Below, piece by piece: positions 32,147 through 41,460 of a stretch of DNA of 64,000 nt (position 1 is the stretch's first letter; every line of letters starts with the position of its first letter). The position numbers and the translations under genes were made by a program. The notes beneath the pieces are model-generated. The model ran no database searches. It had not been told where the DNA came from and saw only the letters and a program-made list of their open reading frames with translations. The stretch spans positions 30,928 through 94,927 of the forward strand of contig DAIMZI010000011.1 in assembly GCA_036734025.1 (NCBI GenBank). Reading direction: 5' to 3'. This DNA is from DAIMZI01 sp036734025 (GTDB taxonomy: Bacteria; Pseudomonadota; Alphaproteobacteria; Rhizobiales; Rhodomicrobiaceae).

Positions 32147-33361
32147 ATGAGACGTGTTGTGGTTACGGGCATGGGTATCGTGTCTTCGATCGGCAACAAT
32201 ACCGAACAGGTGCTCAGCGCGTTGCGCGAGGGCCGCTCGGGCATCGTGCGCGCCGACAAATATGCCGAACTGGGGTTTCGCTCCCATGTCCACGGCGCTC
32301 CCTCGCTTGACTGGGAAGAAGCGCTCGACCGCAAGACCCGCCGGTTCATGGGCGCGGGCTCGGCCTGGAATTACATCGCCATGCAGCAGGCCATCACTGA
32401 CGCCGGGCTGGAACCTGAAGAGATTTCCAACGAGCGCACCGGTCTGGTCATGGGCTCTGGCGGGCCGTCGACAGTGGCCATTGTTCGCTCGGCCGACGTG
32501 ACGCGCGAAAAGGGGCCGAAAAAGGTCGGGCCGTTCGAAGTTCCAAAGGCCATGTCGAGCACAAGTTCGGCCACGCTCGCCACGCCTTTTCAGATACGCG
32601 GCGTCAATTATTCCATCTCCTCGGCCTGCTCGACCTCGGCGCACTGCATCGGCAATGCTGCTGAAATGATCCAGTGGGGCAAGCAGGACGTCATGTTCGC
32701 GGGCGGCAGCGAAGAGCTGGACTGGACGCTCACGGTGCTGTTCGACGCGATGAACGCTCTGTCCTCGAAGTTCAACGATACGCCTGCGACGGCAAGTCGC
32801 GCCTATGACGCCAATCGCGACGGGTTCGTCATTGCCGGTGGCGCAGGCGTTCTGGTGCTTGAAGAGCTGGAGCGCGCCCGCGCCCGCGGCGCCAGGATCT
32901 ATGGCGAGCTGGTGGGCTATGCCGCCAATTCCGACGGGTTCGACATGGTGCAGCCTTCAGGCGAGGGCGCGGTGAGGTGCATGCGTCTCGCCATGAAGGG
33001 GCTCAATGAGCCTGTCGACTACATCAACCCGCATGCCACATCGACGCCGATCGGCGATATCCGCGAGCTGGAAGCGTTGCGTCAGGTCTTTGGCGATCAT
33101 ATCCCGCCTTTCTCCGCCACCAAATCGCTGACCGGACACAGTCTCGGCGCGGCAGGGGCCCAGGAAGCCATCTATTCGCTGCTGATGATGAACAATGACT
33201 TCATCTGCGCATCGGCGCATATCGAAGAGCGCGACCCGGCGACGCTGGACATGCCGATCGTCACCGAGCGGCTCGATAATGTGAACTTGAACTGTGTCAT
33301 GTCGAACAGCTTCGGCTTCGGCGGCACCAACGCATCGCTGGTGTTCCGCAAGCTGAGCTGA
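32147..33361 (+). CDS. fabB: 3-oxoacyl-ACP synthase I FabB
   Basis: A 404-residue thiolase-fold condensing enzyme. The Cys-His-His triad is visible: SSACSTSAHC with Cys near 161, NPHATSTPIGD, and KSLTGHSLGAAGAQE. FabB elongates the cis-unsaturated intermediate made by FabA, and the two genes travel together. An AAGAGAA leader precedes the ATG. The 149-base gap after fabA holds a CGCGGG/CCCGCG hairpin at 32005-32025, perhaps an attenuator. Confidence 0.96.
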   Translation: MRRVVVTGMGIVSSIGNNTEQVLSALREGRSGIVRADKYAELGFRSHVHGAPSLDWEEALDRKTRRFMGAGSAWNYIAMQQAITDAGLEPEEISNERTGLVMGSGGPSTVAIVRSADVTREKGPKKVGPFEVPKAMSSTSSATLATPFQIRGVNYSISSACSTSAHCIGNAAEMIQWGKQDVMFAGGSEELDWTLTVLFDAMNALSSKFNDTPATASRAYDANRDGFVIAGGAGVLVLEELERARARGARIYGELVGYAANSDGFDMVQPSGEGAVRCMRLAMKGLNEPVDYINPHATSTPIGDIRELEALRQVFGDHIPPFSATKSLTGHSLGAAGAQEAIYSLLMMNNDFICASAHIEERDPATLDMPIVTERLDNVNLNCVMSNSFGFGGTNASLVFRKLS

Positions 33362-33446
33362 CCGATGATGAGCCTGAGATGCCAATGCGAGCGGCGCTCA
33401 GCGCCGCAATTGGAAAGCGCAACAATAACCGATACCGAGAACGAAG

Positions 33447-34337
33447 ATGACGGGGACTGACATAACCAAGCCGGGACCGCTGATGGCGGGAAAGCGCGGT
33501 CTGATCATGGGGGTCGCCAATGAGCGCTCCATAGCCTGGGGCATAGCCAAGGTGCTCGCGGGGCATGGCGCCGAATTGGCCTTCACCTATCAGGGCGAAG
33601 CATTCGGCAGACGCGCGGTGCCGCTCGCCCAGTCCCTGGGCGCCAAGCTGATATTGCCGTGCGACGTGCTCGACCTGGCATCGGTGGACAGTGCATTTGC
33701 GCAGATCGGCGAGCAGTGGGGCTCGATCGACTTCGTCGTTCATGCGCTCGCATTCTCCGACCGCAACGAACTGCGCGGCCGCTATGCCGATACCAGCCGC
33801 GAAAATTTCATCAACACCATGGTGATCTCGTGCTTTTCCTTCACCGAGGTGGCCCGGCGCGCCAGCAGCCTGATGAACCGGGGCGGCTCGCTGATCACGC
33901 TCAGCTATGGCGGCTCGTCGCGGGTGGTTCCCCGCTATAATGTGATGGGCGTGGCCAAGGCCGCGCTGGAGGCTTCCGTGCGCTATCTCGCGGTCGATCT
34001 GGGCGCCCAGAACATCCGCGTCAACGCGCTGTCGCCGGGACCGATGCGCACGCTTGCCGGGGCGGGCATTTCCGATGCGCGCGTGCTGTTCAACTATCAG
34101 AAGATGCACGCGCCACTGGGACGCACACCGACTCTCGACGAGGTGGGCGGCGCGGCGCTTTATCTGCTGTCGGATCTGTCCACCGCGGTCACCGGCGAGA
34201 TTCATTACGTCGATTCGGGCTATAATATCGTGTCGATGCCCCGTCCGGAAACGATCCAGGAAACGGGGGCAGGCACCGCTCCGGAGAATGGTGATGAAAA
34301 TGGCGAACCGAAAAGCTCGCCGCGGGCCGCTGAGTGA
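33447..34337 (+). CDS. fabI: enoyl-ACP reductase FabI
   Basis: A 296-residue short-chain dehydrogenase that reduces trans-2-enoyl-ACP in fatty acid elongation. The N-terminal GLIMGVANERSIAWGIAK is the FabI nucleotide-binding signature. The catalytic pair is Tyr-x6-Lys in RYNVMGVAKAA, and the SPGPMRTLAGAGI segment is the substrate loop. The C-terminus carries about 30 extra polar residues after the VDSGYNIV motif. Third gene of the fab set; it is the target of triclosan-type inhibitors in other bacteria. Confidence 0.95.
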   Translation: MTGTDITKPGPLMAGKRGLIMGVANERSIAWGIAKVLAGHGAELAFTYQGEAFGRRAVPLAQSLGAKLILPCDVLDLASVDSAFAQIGEQWGSIDFVVHALAFSDRNELRGRYADTSRENFINTMVISCFSFTEVARRASSLMNRGGSLITLSYGGSSRVVPRYNVMGVAKAALEASVRYLAVDLGAQNIRVNALSPGPMRTLAGAGISDARVLFNYQKMHAPLGRTPTLDEVGGAALYLLSDLSTAVTGEIHYVDSGYNIVSMPRPETIQETGAGTAPENGDENGEPKSSPRAAE

Positions 34338-34347
34338 AGCGCAGTCC

Positions 34348-34866
34348 ATGAGCGCGCATGGACCATTCGCAGATGCGCGCGCGGTGCTTGATCGGCCGGT
34401 TGCGCCGATATGGCAGCCTGAGCCGATCATGCACTCGCGCGGGCAGGTTTGCGCTGAAGTCATCGCCGATCTGCCGCAATGGTTCTCCCGCCCCGACGCC
34501 AATATCCGCTATGCGCGCGAAGCCGATGCCCACCCAATGATCGGCTGCCATGTCGATGGCCAGCCCGCCGGCATCATCAGCCTGCGCCAGCATTTCGACA
34601 CCACCGGGGAAATCTATCTGCTGGCGGTGCGCCCGCGCTGGCACGGTTGCGGCATGGGCCGCGCTCTGGTGCGCGCTGCTGAACAATGGTGCGCCGCACA
34701 AGAACTCATCTTCCTGAGCGTGAAGACCCTGGGCCCTTCGCATCCCAACCGGAACTATGCGCGCACGCGCTCTTTTTATGCCGCGATGGGCTTTTTCCCG
34801 ATCGAGGAGATTGCCGATCTGTGGCCGGACAATCCGTGCCTCATCATGGTCAAGCCGGTCGCTTGA
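34348..34866 (+). CDS. GNAT family N-acetyltransferase
   Basis: A 172-residue protein with the GNAT core: YAREADAHPMIG, then IISLRQHFDTTGEIYLLAVRPRWHGCGMGRALVRAAEQW, which includes the acetyl-CoA pyrophosphate loop (RxxGxG/A form), and the late YARTRSFYAAMGFFPIEEI. Substrate unknown. The ATG is 10 bp after fabI and in another frame; the open frame extends back into fabI, which I reject as the start. It is probably carried on the fab transcript. Confidence 0.8.
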   Translation: MSAHGPFADARAVLDRPVAPIWQPEPIMHSRGQVCAEVIADLPQWFSRPDANIRYAREADAHPMIGCHVDGQPAGIISLRQHFDTTGEIYLLAVRPRWHGCGMGRALVRAAEQWCAAQELIFLSVKTLGPSHPNRNYARTRSFYAAMGFFPIEEIADLWPDNPCLIMVKPVA

Positions 34867-34908
34867 GACCAAACCGCGCATACGGCCGCGCGTATGGCCA
34901 TGAGACGC

Positions 34909-35724
34909 TCAGGCCGCGTTGCGCGCATGTACCGACAGATCATGTATGCTCGGCTCGCGTCCGTTGAGCGGGCTGTTCGGATCCCATTTCACGCGCAGCG
35001 TCTCGAAGCGCGTGCCCAGCGCATCAAACAACAGCAGCCGGCCGGCCATGCTCTCGCCAATACCGATCAATTCCTTCAGCACTTCCAGCGCCTGCAATGT
35101 GCCGAGCACGCCCGCCAGCGCTCCGATGATGCCGGCTTCCTCGCATGAGGCCACGGTGCCAGGCGGCGGCTCGTTGGGGAACAGGCAGCGATAGCTGGGC
35201 AGCGGATTGCCGTCGGCATCCTTTTCATACGGCTTGAAGGTGGAAAGATAGCCGTCGAACCGGCCAAGCGCGGCGAACACCAGCGGCACGCGCGCGAAAT
35301 AGCACGCATCATTGACGAGATAGCGCGTGGCGAAATTGTCCGAGCCGTCCGCGACGATGTCATAGCCAGAGATGATGTCGAGAGCGTTGTCGGCCTGCAG
35401 CCGGACAGGATGCCGATGCACACGCACGTGCGGGTTGAGCGCGGCGAGACGATCGGCAGCGCTGTCGGTCTTCAGACGGCCGACATGGCCGGTGTCGTGG
35501 ATGATCTGACGTTGCAGGTTGCTCAAGCTCACGCGGTCATCGTCAATGACGCCGAGCATGCCCACGCCGGCAGCGGCCAGATAGCTGAGCACGGGCGAGC
35601 CCAGACCGCCAGCGCCGATGACGAGCGCCTTGGCGTTCTTCAGGCGCTGCTGGCCGGCACCGCCGACCTCGTGCAGCACGAGATGTCGCTTGTAGCGTTC
35701 GATTTCCTCCGGTGTAAAGCTCAT
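34909..35724 (-). CDS. MoeB/ThiF/HesA-family adenylyltransferase
   Basis: A 271-residue E1-like enzyme that adenylates the C-terminus of a ubiquitin-like sulfur carrier (MoaD or ThiS). It has the ATP-binding VIGAGGLGSPVLSYLAAAGVG, the NLQRQI arginine motif, and the ADGSDNFATRYLVNDAC region. The zinc-binding CxxC pairs of Escherichia coli MoeB are incomplete: the first pair reads SYRC and the second is replaced by DPNSPLN. The chosen ATG (MSFTPEE) gives the normal N-terminus; the frame is open to 36162. No other molybdopterin or thiamine gene is adjacent, so the partner carrier is unknown. Confidence 0.85.
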   Translation of the reverse strand: MSFTPEEIERYKRHLVLHEVGGAGQQRLKNAKALVIGAGGLGSPVLSYLAAAGVGMLGVIDDDRVSLSNLQRQIIHDTGHVGRLKTDSAADRLAALNPHVRVHRHPVRLQADNALDIISGYDIVADGSDNFATRYLVNDACYFARVPLVFAALGRFDGYLSTFKPYEKDADGNPLPSYRCLFPNEPPPGTVASCEEAGIIGALAGVLGTLQALEVLKELIGIGESMAGRLLLFDALGTRFETLRVKWDPNSPLNGREPSIHDLSVHARNAA

Positions 35725-35846
35725 TGGGCCCTCCAGCCTTGTTCTTGTCGCGATTCTCGCGTTCAAAGCCGTGGCTGACAAGAGGCTTGCGCGATAAGCA
35801 GCAGTAGCGGCGTCAGCCGCAGCAAGCTTCAGGCCCAATCCTGACA

Positions 35847-36671
35847 TCAATAGCCGGGCAGCACCCGGACAGTCGGCTGCGAGGGCAGGCTCGCCACCGA
35901 AATCACGAAAGTCGGACTGTCGGCATATTCGACCTGATAATCCTCGGCCATGCGGGTGACGAAGGCTTCCAGCGTCGTCGGGCCAAAGGCGTGCATGGGC
36001 AGGATCAGCCGCGCTTTCAGCAGCTTCAGCACCTCGACCATTGCATCCTGATCCATCGTGTATGAGCCGTCCACGGGAACCATGACGACATCGAGCTGGC
36101 CGATGACGCCCAGATAATCGGGGCCGAGCGTGTGATGCAGATGGCCGAGATGGCCGATGCACAGCCCAGCGGATTCAAAGATGAAAATGGAATTCATGTC
36201 CTTGCCGCGCGTTTCGCCCCATGAGCGGATGTCGGTCGGCACGTTGCGGACAAACATATCACCGACGCGCAGCCGGTGTTCGGCGGCACCGCCATCGGGG
36301 TTCCAGCCGCGCAGCACGTGCTTGATGCGCGGATCGGGCGAGTCGGTGTAGTGCGTGCGATGCGCACGGTTCATGGTGACGACATCAGGCACCGGACCGG
36401 CACCGGCATAGCCGGCATAATCGGTTGCGACGGTAATTCCCTCATGCGTCTCGATGCGAAACGTGGCGTGGCCGACAAAGGTGATGCGCACTTCGCCGAG
36501 CGCCAGGCTCGCCGGTTGTGTCGAGACATAAGTGATCGAGGGATGGGCATTTGCGAGGGCGACGCACTGGCTGGCGGCTTGGGCGGAGGTGGTATTGAGT
36601 ATGCAGAAGACCAGGACAAGGACTTGGACCAATCCTGCCCGGTTAAGGGCGCGGCGAGAAAAAACATTCAT
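35847..36671 (-). CDS. exported metallo-beta-lactamase-fold hydrolase
   Basis: A 274-residue protein with a signal peptide (hydrophobic residues 12-30, cleavage near AQA-AS). The rest is an UlaG-like MBL fold: the strand VRITFVGHATFRIET, the early TMNRAHRTHYTD in place of the usual HxHxDH, GHLGHLHHTL and the late ILPMHAFGP. The unusual NRAHRTHYTD metal motif keeps two histidines. Substrate unknown, probably periplasmic. It lies alone between moeB-like and dut. Confidence 0.8.
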   Translation of the reverse strand: MNVFSRRALNRAGLVQVLVLVFCILNTTSAQAASQCVALANAHPSITYVSTQPASLALGEVRITFVGHATFRIETHEGITVATDYAGYAGAGPVPDVVTMNRAHRTHYTDSPDPRIKHVLRGWNPDGGAAEHRLRVGDMFVRNVPTDIRSWGETRGKDMNSIFIFESAGLCIGHLGHLHHTLGPDYLGVIGQLDVVMVPVDGSYTMDQDAMVEVLKLLKARLILPMHAFGPTTLEAFVTRMAEDYQVEYADSPTFVISVASLPSQPTVRVLPGY

Positions 36672-36759
36672 TCGCTATTCCCGAACTCGTTACAAAGGAA
36701 CTGCAAGAATACCATCGCGAGGGCGTGAGCGAAAACGATTTGCCGTCACTATCCGGTTA

Positions 36760-37242
36760 TCAGCCGCGCAGGCCCGTCGAGCCAAACCCCGCAGCGCCGC
36801 GCGAACTGGACGCCAACTCCTCGACTTCGATGAGCACCGCGCGTGCAATCGGCGCGATGACAAGCTGGGCTATGCGCATGCCCCGGCTGATCTCCACCGG
36901 ATCGGCGCCCAGATTGATCAGCAACACCTTGATTTCGCCGCGATAATCGGCATCGATCGTGCCCGGCGAATTGAGCAGGGTGATCCCATGATGAAGTGCC
37001 AGCCCGGAGCGCGGCCGCAGTTGGGCTTCAAAGCCGGAGGGTATCGCCAGGACAATCCCGGTGGGCACGAGATGGCGCTCGCCCGGCATGACATGCACCG
37101 GAGCACCGGGCTCAAGTGCGGCAAGCAGATCGAGGCCCGCCGCCTCAGCCGATTGATACGCGGGCAAATCCAGCCCGCGACCATGATCGAGCCGCAAGAC
37201 CTGAACACGGACTGGCCGCGCTGCGGCGATCTCGCGGTTCAT
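36760..37242 (-). CDS. dut: dUTP diphosphatase
   Basis: A 160-residue trimeric dUTPase that hydrolyses dUTP to dUMP, keeping uracil out of DNA. The five motifs are visible: SAEAAGLDL, the PRSGLALHHGI motif (here RPRSGLALHH), NSPGTIDADYRGEI, RIAQLVIAP, and the C-terminal glycine-rich RGAAGFGSTG arm that closes over substrate. Its ATG overlaps the coaBC stop by 4 bp; coaBC-dut is a widespread gene pair. Confidence 0.96.
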   Translation of the reverse strand: MNREIAAARPVRVQVLRLDHGRGLDLPAYQSAEAAGLDLLAALEPGAPVHVMPGERHLVPTGIVLAIPSGFEAQLRPRSGLALHHGITLLNSPGTIDADYRGEIKVLLINLGADPVEISRGMRIAQLVIAPIARAVLIEVEELASSSRGAAGFGSTGLRG

Positions 37243-38477
37243 TCAGCCGCGCCCTTTTGGCCGGTGGCAGCAAGCAGCGTCTCACCGATCCGTTCGACCA
37301 GCCGGCGGGCAATGTCGGTCTTGGTCATCTCGGGCCAGGTCTGCGCGGGCCAAGGGCCCAGCAGCGTGATGCGGTTCTTATCACCGCCGAAGGTGCCCGA
37401 GCCTGGCGAGACGTCATTGGCGAGCATCCAGTCGCAGCCCTTGCCGGACAGTTTGGCGCGCGCCAATTTGGCGAGATTGCCGGTTTCCGCAGCAAAACCG
37501 ATGACAAGCTCCGGGCGGCCAGTGGTGCGCTGGGCGATGGTGGCGAGAATATCGGGATTTTCCACCAGCTCAAGCCGAGGGGCACCATCACCCGATTTTT
37601 TGAGCTTGCGCACAGGCGCGCTGGCGACGCGCCAATCGGCCACAGCGGCGGCAAAGATGGCAACATCGGCGGGCAGGGAATTTTCAACCGCGCTCAGCAT
37701 TTCGCGGGCGGTCTCCACACGGTGAATATCGACGCCAGCGGGTGCAGGCAGGTAGGTGGGACCGGAGATCAGGCTGACTCGCGCGCCGGCTTCGGCAGCG
37801 GCGGCGGCGATGGCATAGCCCTGTTTGCCCGATGAGCGATTGGCGATATAGCGCACCGGGTCTATGGGCTCATGGGTCGGTCCGGCCGTGACCAGAACAT
37901 GCCGTCCGGCAAGCGCACCTGTGTCGGGCTTCAGGACGGACAAGGCCGCCGCCAGAATGTCGCCAACCTCCGCCATGCGGCCCAGGCCCCATTCGCCACA
38001 CGCCATGGATCCCTCGGCCGGGCCGACCATGTGCATGCCGTCTTCGCGCAGCCTGGCCAGATTGCGCTGTGTGGCGGCATTTTCCCACATGCGCACATTC
38101 ATCGCCGGGGCGAGCAGTATGGGCGTGGTCGCCGCCAGAACCACGGTGCTGGCCAGATCGTTGGCGTGCCCGCCAGCAAAACGGGCGATCAGATCAGCAG
38201 TCGCAGGGGCTACGATGATGAGGTCGGCCTCGCGGGCCAGTCGGATATGGCCGATCTCGGTTTCGTCCTTGAGATCGAACAGATCGGTGAAAACCGGCTG
38301 TTCGCTCAGAGCGCCGACGCTGAGCGGGGTGACGAATTCGCGCGCCGCGCTGGTGAGGATCGTGCGCACGCTTGCACCTTGTTCCTTGAGGCGGCGGATC
38401 AGGTCAAGCGTCTTGTAGGCCGCGATGCCGCCGCCGATGATCAGCAGAATGGACTTTGGTTGTTTGGCCATGATCAC
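37239..38477 (-). CDS. coaBC: bifunctional phosphopantothenoylcysteine decarboxylase/phosphopantothenate-cysteine ligase CoaBC
   Basis: A 412-residue enzyme for two steps of coenzyme A synthesis. The N-terminal flavoprotein CoaC half begins LLIIGGGIAAYK and has the APAMNVRMWENAA motif and catalytic-Cys GSMACGEWGLGRM. The CoaB half starts near residue 190 with HVLVTAGPTHEPIDPVRYIANRSSGKQGYA. MIMAK and MAK are alternative starts two codons apart. It overlaps dut. Confidence 0.95.
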   Translation of the reverse strand: MIMAKQPKSILLIIGGGIAAYKTLDLIRRLKEQGASVRTILTSAAREFVTPLSVGALSEQPVFTDLFDLKDETEIGHIRLAREADLIIVAPATADLIARFAGGHANDLASTVVLAATTPILLAPAMNVRMWENAATQRNLARLREDGMHMVGPAEGSMACGEWGLGRMAEVGDILAAALSVLKPDTGALAGRHVLVTAGPTHEPIDPVRYIANRSSGKQGYAIAAAAAEAGARVSLISGPTYLPAPAGVDIHRVETAREMLSAVENSLPADVAIFAAAVADWRVASAPVRKLKKSGDGAPRLELVENPDILATIAQRTTGRPELVIGFAAETGNLAKLARAKLSGKGCDWMLANDVSPGSGTFGGDKNRITLLGPWPAQTWPEMTKTDIARRLVERIGETLLAATGQKGAAE

Positions 38478-38555
38478 CAGCCGCTACGCGTTGACCGACG
38501 AGCGGTATATGGGCATCTATGCGCGCTACGGCAAAGCGTGCGAACCGGTGTGGGT

Positions 38556-38792
38556 TCAATCGCGCGGAGGCTGCCCGGCGCGGCGGACATTCACGACCTG
38601 GAAGGCGCCGCAATGGGTACAAAGGATGTAGCGCTCCTTGCCGCGCCGGCCGGCGGGCCCATATTCCACGTCACGCATTTTGAGGGACGCGGTCTCGCAG
38701 TCCGGGCACAGCGCCGATTGGGGCGCATTGCGGCAAAGGTGATTGGCAATGGCGACCCACTGGCCGATTTTTGTATTTGTAACCGCGCTCAT
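38556..38792 (-). CDS. small zinc-ribbon protein
   Basis: A 78-residue protein with two CxxC knuckles, CPDC near residue 29 and CTHC near residue 60, which can bind one zinc. Flanking residues are basic. No catalytic domain is seen; it could be a nucleic-acid or protein adaptor. The GGGAG ribosome site selects this ATG over one seven codons upstream. The gene is 78 bp upstream of coaBC on the same strand. Confidence 0.7.
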   Translation of the reverse strand: MSAVTNTKIGQWVAIANHLCRNAPQSALCPDCETASLKMRDVEYGPAGRRGKERYILCTHCGAFQVVNVRRAGQPPRD

Positions 38793-39077
38793 GGCGCATC
38801 TCCCAAAATCCATGCTATCGCCTGGGCATTACGACACCTGGCGTTTGACGACTGGACGAATTAGGTACCCTGGCGATAGCCTGCAACCCACCCCTTGTTG
38901 CGCGCAAAATCGCCCGTAAACTTTATTGCAGCACTGTCTTGTGAAAAATTCAAGGCGCTGAATGTATTGTTCCGCAAAAAAGCATGTTCAGGTGGGCGTG
39001 GCGACACGATGTCTTGCTGGGTTCGTTGAACGTGCGTTGATGTCATGTGTCGCGGCGACGAGAGAAAAGAGACCGAT

Positions 39078-39674
39078 GTGAACGGGACGCAGACGCCAGA
39101 CAAACCGGCCCGGACGCGGGTGCAGAACCGTTTCCTGCGGCTCGTGCGCTATCGGCTGCAAATTCCGCTGATGCGCGATCAGCGCCCGCCCGAGTTCACT
39201 GCACGCGGGGTAATGGTCGGGACGGTGTGGGCGATGCTGCCGCTTTTCGGCGTGCAGATGGCTGGCGTCGTGCTGACATGGGGCGTGGCGCGCCGGCTGT
39301 TCAAATGGGATTTTTCGCTGATCAATGCGCTCGCCTGGACGTGGACCACCAATGTGCTGACGATCATTCCGGCATATTATCTGTTTTACGTCACCGGCCA
39401 GGCGCTGCTGGGCAACTGGGACCAGATTACCGGTTATCAAGCATTTGCTCAGCTATTCAGCGGGGTGGCCGCCACCGATGCCGGTTTCTTCGATGCGCTA
39501 TGGTCGTGGCTGAAGGCGCTGCTGACAAGCTGGGGCGTCCCCATCGTTGTCGGCTCGATCCCGTGGGCGGCCTTTTCGGGCTGGCTGGGATACCGGCTCA
39601 GCCTGAATTTTGTGCGCGCCTATCGCCAGCGGCGCGCCGAGCGGATAGCGGCAGCGCAAAAGTCGCGGTCATGA
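39078..39674 (+). CDS. DUF2062 membrane protein
   Basis: A 198-residue protein with the DUF2062 pattern: short basic N-terminus, then RGVMVGTVWAMLPLFGVQMAG, a second hydrophobic helix INALAWTWTTNVLTIIPAYYLFY with the conserved N, and a third near ALLTSWGVPIVVGSIPWAAFSGWLGY, followed by a basic tail. Function is unknown; it is an integral inner-membrane family. A GTG start after an AGAGAAAAGAGA stretch is preferred; an ATG 11 codons upstream lacks a ribosome site. Confidence 0.8.
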   Translation: MNGTQTPDKPARTRVQNRFLRLVRYRLQIPLMRDQRPPEFTARGVMVGTVWAMLPLFGVQMAGVVLTWGVARRLFKWDFSLINALAWTWTTNVLTIIPAYYLFYVTGQALLGNWDQITGYQAFAQLFSGVAATDAGFFDALWSWLKALLTSWGVPIVVGSIPWAAFSGWLGYRLSLNFVRAYRQRRAERIAAAQKSRS

Positions 39675-39838
39675 ACGCAGCAGGATTGCTGTCGGCCCTA
39701 TTCAGGCAGCACAAACTCTACAGGCGCTTTTGTTAAAAGTGAGTCTAACTGTGCGCTTTGTGATAGCCGCGTCACAAATTTGATTTACATACAATATGAG
39801 CCGATAAAGGCTGGAGCGTAGCAAAAAGGAAAATGAAA

Positions 39839-40084
39839 ATGTTTCTGCCCGCTGAATATTTCTGGTTGGAGCCGGTGCTGATTGCCTCGGGCGTGGTGTT
39901 CATCATCAGCCTGCTCGGCAACATCCTCGCGTTCGGCAACCGTCTCTTCAACGCCATCGTGACCGCGGTCGTGTTCGGCCTGGTTTTCGGTGCATTGTCC
40001 TTTTACGGATATGGTGGCGTCGAGGTCGAATTTTCGACCACGCCGTCGATAAGCGCGCCGGCTTCTGCGCCGACCCAGAACTGA
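39839..40084 (+). CDS. small inner-membrane hypothetical protein
   Basis: An 81-residue protein with two hydrophobic helices (about residues 8-31 and 37-57) and a short Ser/Pro/Ala-rich tail. The AAAGGA ribosome site at 39825-39830 fits the second of two nearby ATGs; the first, two codons earlier, is too close. No family is recognised. A strong hairpin follows 6 bases after the stop, and rnpB begins about 100 bases later. Confidence 0.6.
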   Translation: MFLPAEYFWLEPVLIASGVVFIISLLGNILAFGNRLFNAIVTAVVFGLVFGALSFYGYGGVEVEFSTTPSISAPASAPTQN

Positions 40085-40090
40085 TGAACG

Positions 40091-40124
40091 TCGGGGAGCG
40101 CAGGCGCGACGCCTCGCTCCCCGA
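40091..40124 (+). terminator. strong hairpin after the small membrane-protein gene
   Basis: TCGGGGAGCG at 40091-40100 pairs perfectly with CGCTCCCCGA at 40115-40124. An inner AGGCG/CGCCT stem closes on a 3-nt loop, giving about 15 pairs with one bulge. No U-tract follows, so intrinsic termination is possible but not certain. It separates this gene from rnpB. Confidence 0.5.
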
Positions 40125-40180
40125 TGTTGCTGCTCATCATGCCGCTTGACGGCGAGTGTCGTCATGCCCTTATCCTGTCC

Positions 40181-40600
<420 letters not shown>

Positions 40601-40706
40601 TTTTTACAAAGTCTTTGCGCCACGGCGCGCGCAAGCATTTGCGCACAGCTTCAGCCCGATCAACTCCGATAGCGCGGCAGGCAAACCTGCGCGCGCGGCC
40701 GTGAAC

Positions 40707-41420
40707 TTACATCTCACCGACGTTCTGAAGCCCCAGGCTGGTCATATCCCCTTTGGGACGTTCATGTTCCAGCATGCGCCCATGAACCAGGAAATATGTG
40801 TTTTCAGCAATATTGGTGCAGTGATCGCCGATCCGTTCCAGATTTTTTGCGATGAAAAGCATGTGGGCACAAAAGCTGATATTGCGCGGGTCTTCCATCA
40901 TGTAGGTCAGTAGCTCGCGGAATACAGAATTGTATATCGCATCAATTTCGTTGTCGCCTGACCAGACCTTGAGTGCCTTGTCTGAATCGCGGTTAAGATA
41001 GGCGTCGAGCGTATCCTTCAGAAGCCGCTGGGCGCCCTGGCTCATGTTGGTGATGCCGATCATGAGCTTCTTGTTGTTGGGCTCGTTGGCGACGGCTATC
41101 ACCCGCTTGGCGATATTCTTGGCCAGATCACCGATCCGCTCCAGATCCGAAGCCACCCGCGTCGCCGTCATGGCCTGGCGCAGATCCATGGCCACGGGTT
41201 GGCGACGGGCGATGACCGTGATGACCTTTTCTTCCAGTTCACGTTCGATCCGGTCGATCGCGTCGTCCTGGCCAATCGTCTGCTCGGCCAGAGCGGTATC
41301 GTTTCTTTCGAGCGCCCGCACGGCCTGGGTGAGAGCTGTTTCGGTCATGCCACCCATATGCGCGATCTTGTTGTCGATCAGCTTGAGGTCTTCTTCGAAC
41401 TCTCGTGCTGTATGGTCCAT
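40707..41420 (-). CDS. phoU: phosphate-uptake regulator PhoU
   Basis: A 237-residue protein made of two tandem PhoU three-helix repeats, each with a metal-binding E(D)xxxD-type helix (for example RIERELEEKVI and LERIGDHCTNIAE). PhoU couples the Pst transporter to the PhoR-PhoB system and limits phosphate uptake. It is last in the pst operon, 40 bp after pstB. No phoR or phoB is in the window. Confidence 0.96.
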   Translation of the reverse strand: MDHTAREFEEDLKLIDNKIAHMGGMTETALTQAVRALERNDTALAEQTIGQDDAIDRIERELEEKVITVIARRQPVAMDLRQAMTATRVASDLERIGDLAKNIAKRVIAVANEPNNKKLMIGITNMSQGAQRLLKDTLDAYLNRDSDKALKVWSGDNEIDAIYNSVFRELLTYMMEDPRNISFCAHMLFIAKNLERIGDHCTNIAENTYFLVHGRMLEHERPKGDMTSLGLQNVGEM

Positions 41421-41460
41421 AGCGATCTCCCGCTTTTTGTTGTGTTATCCGGTATTTCGC

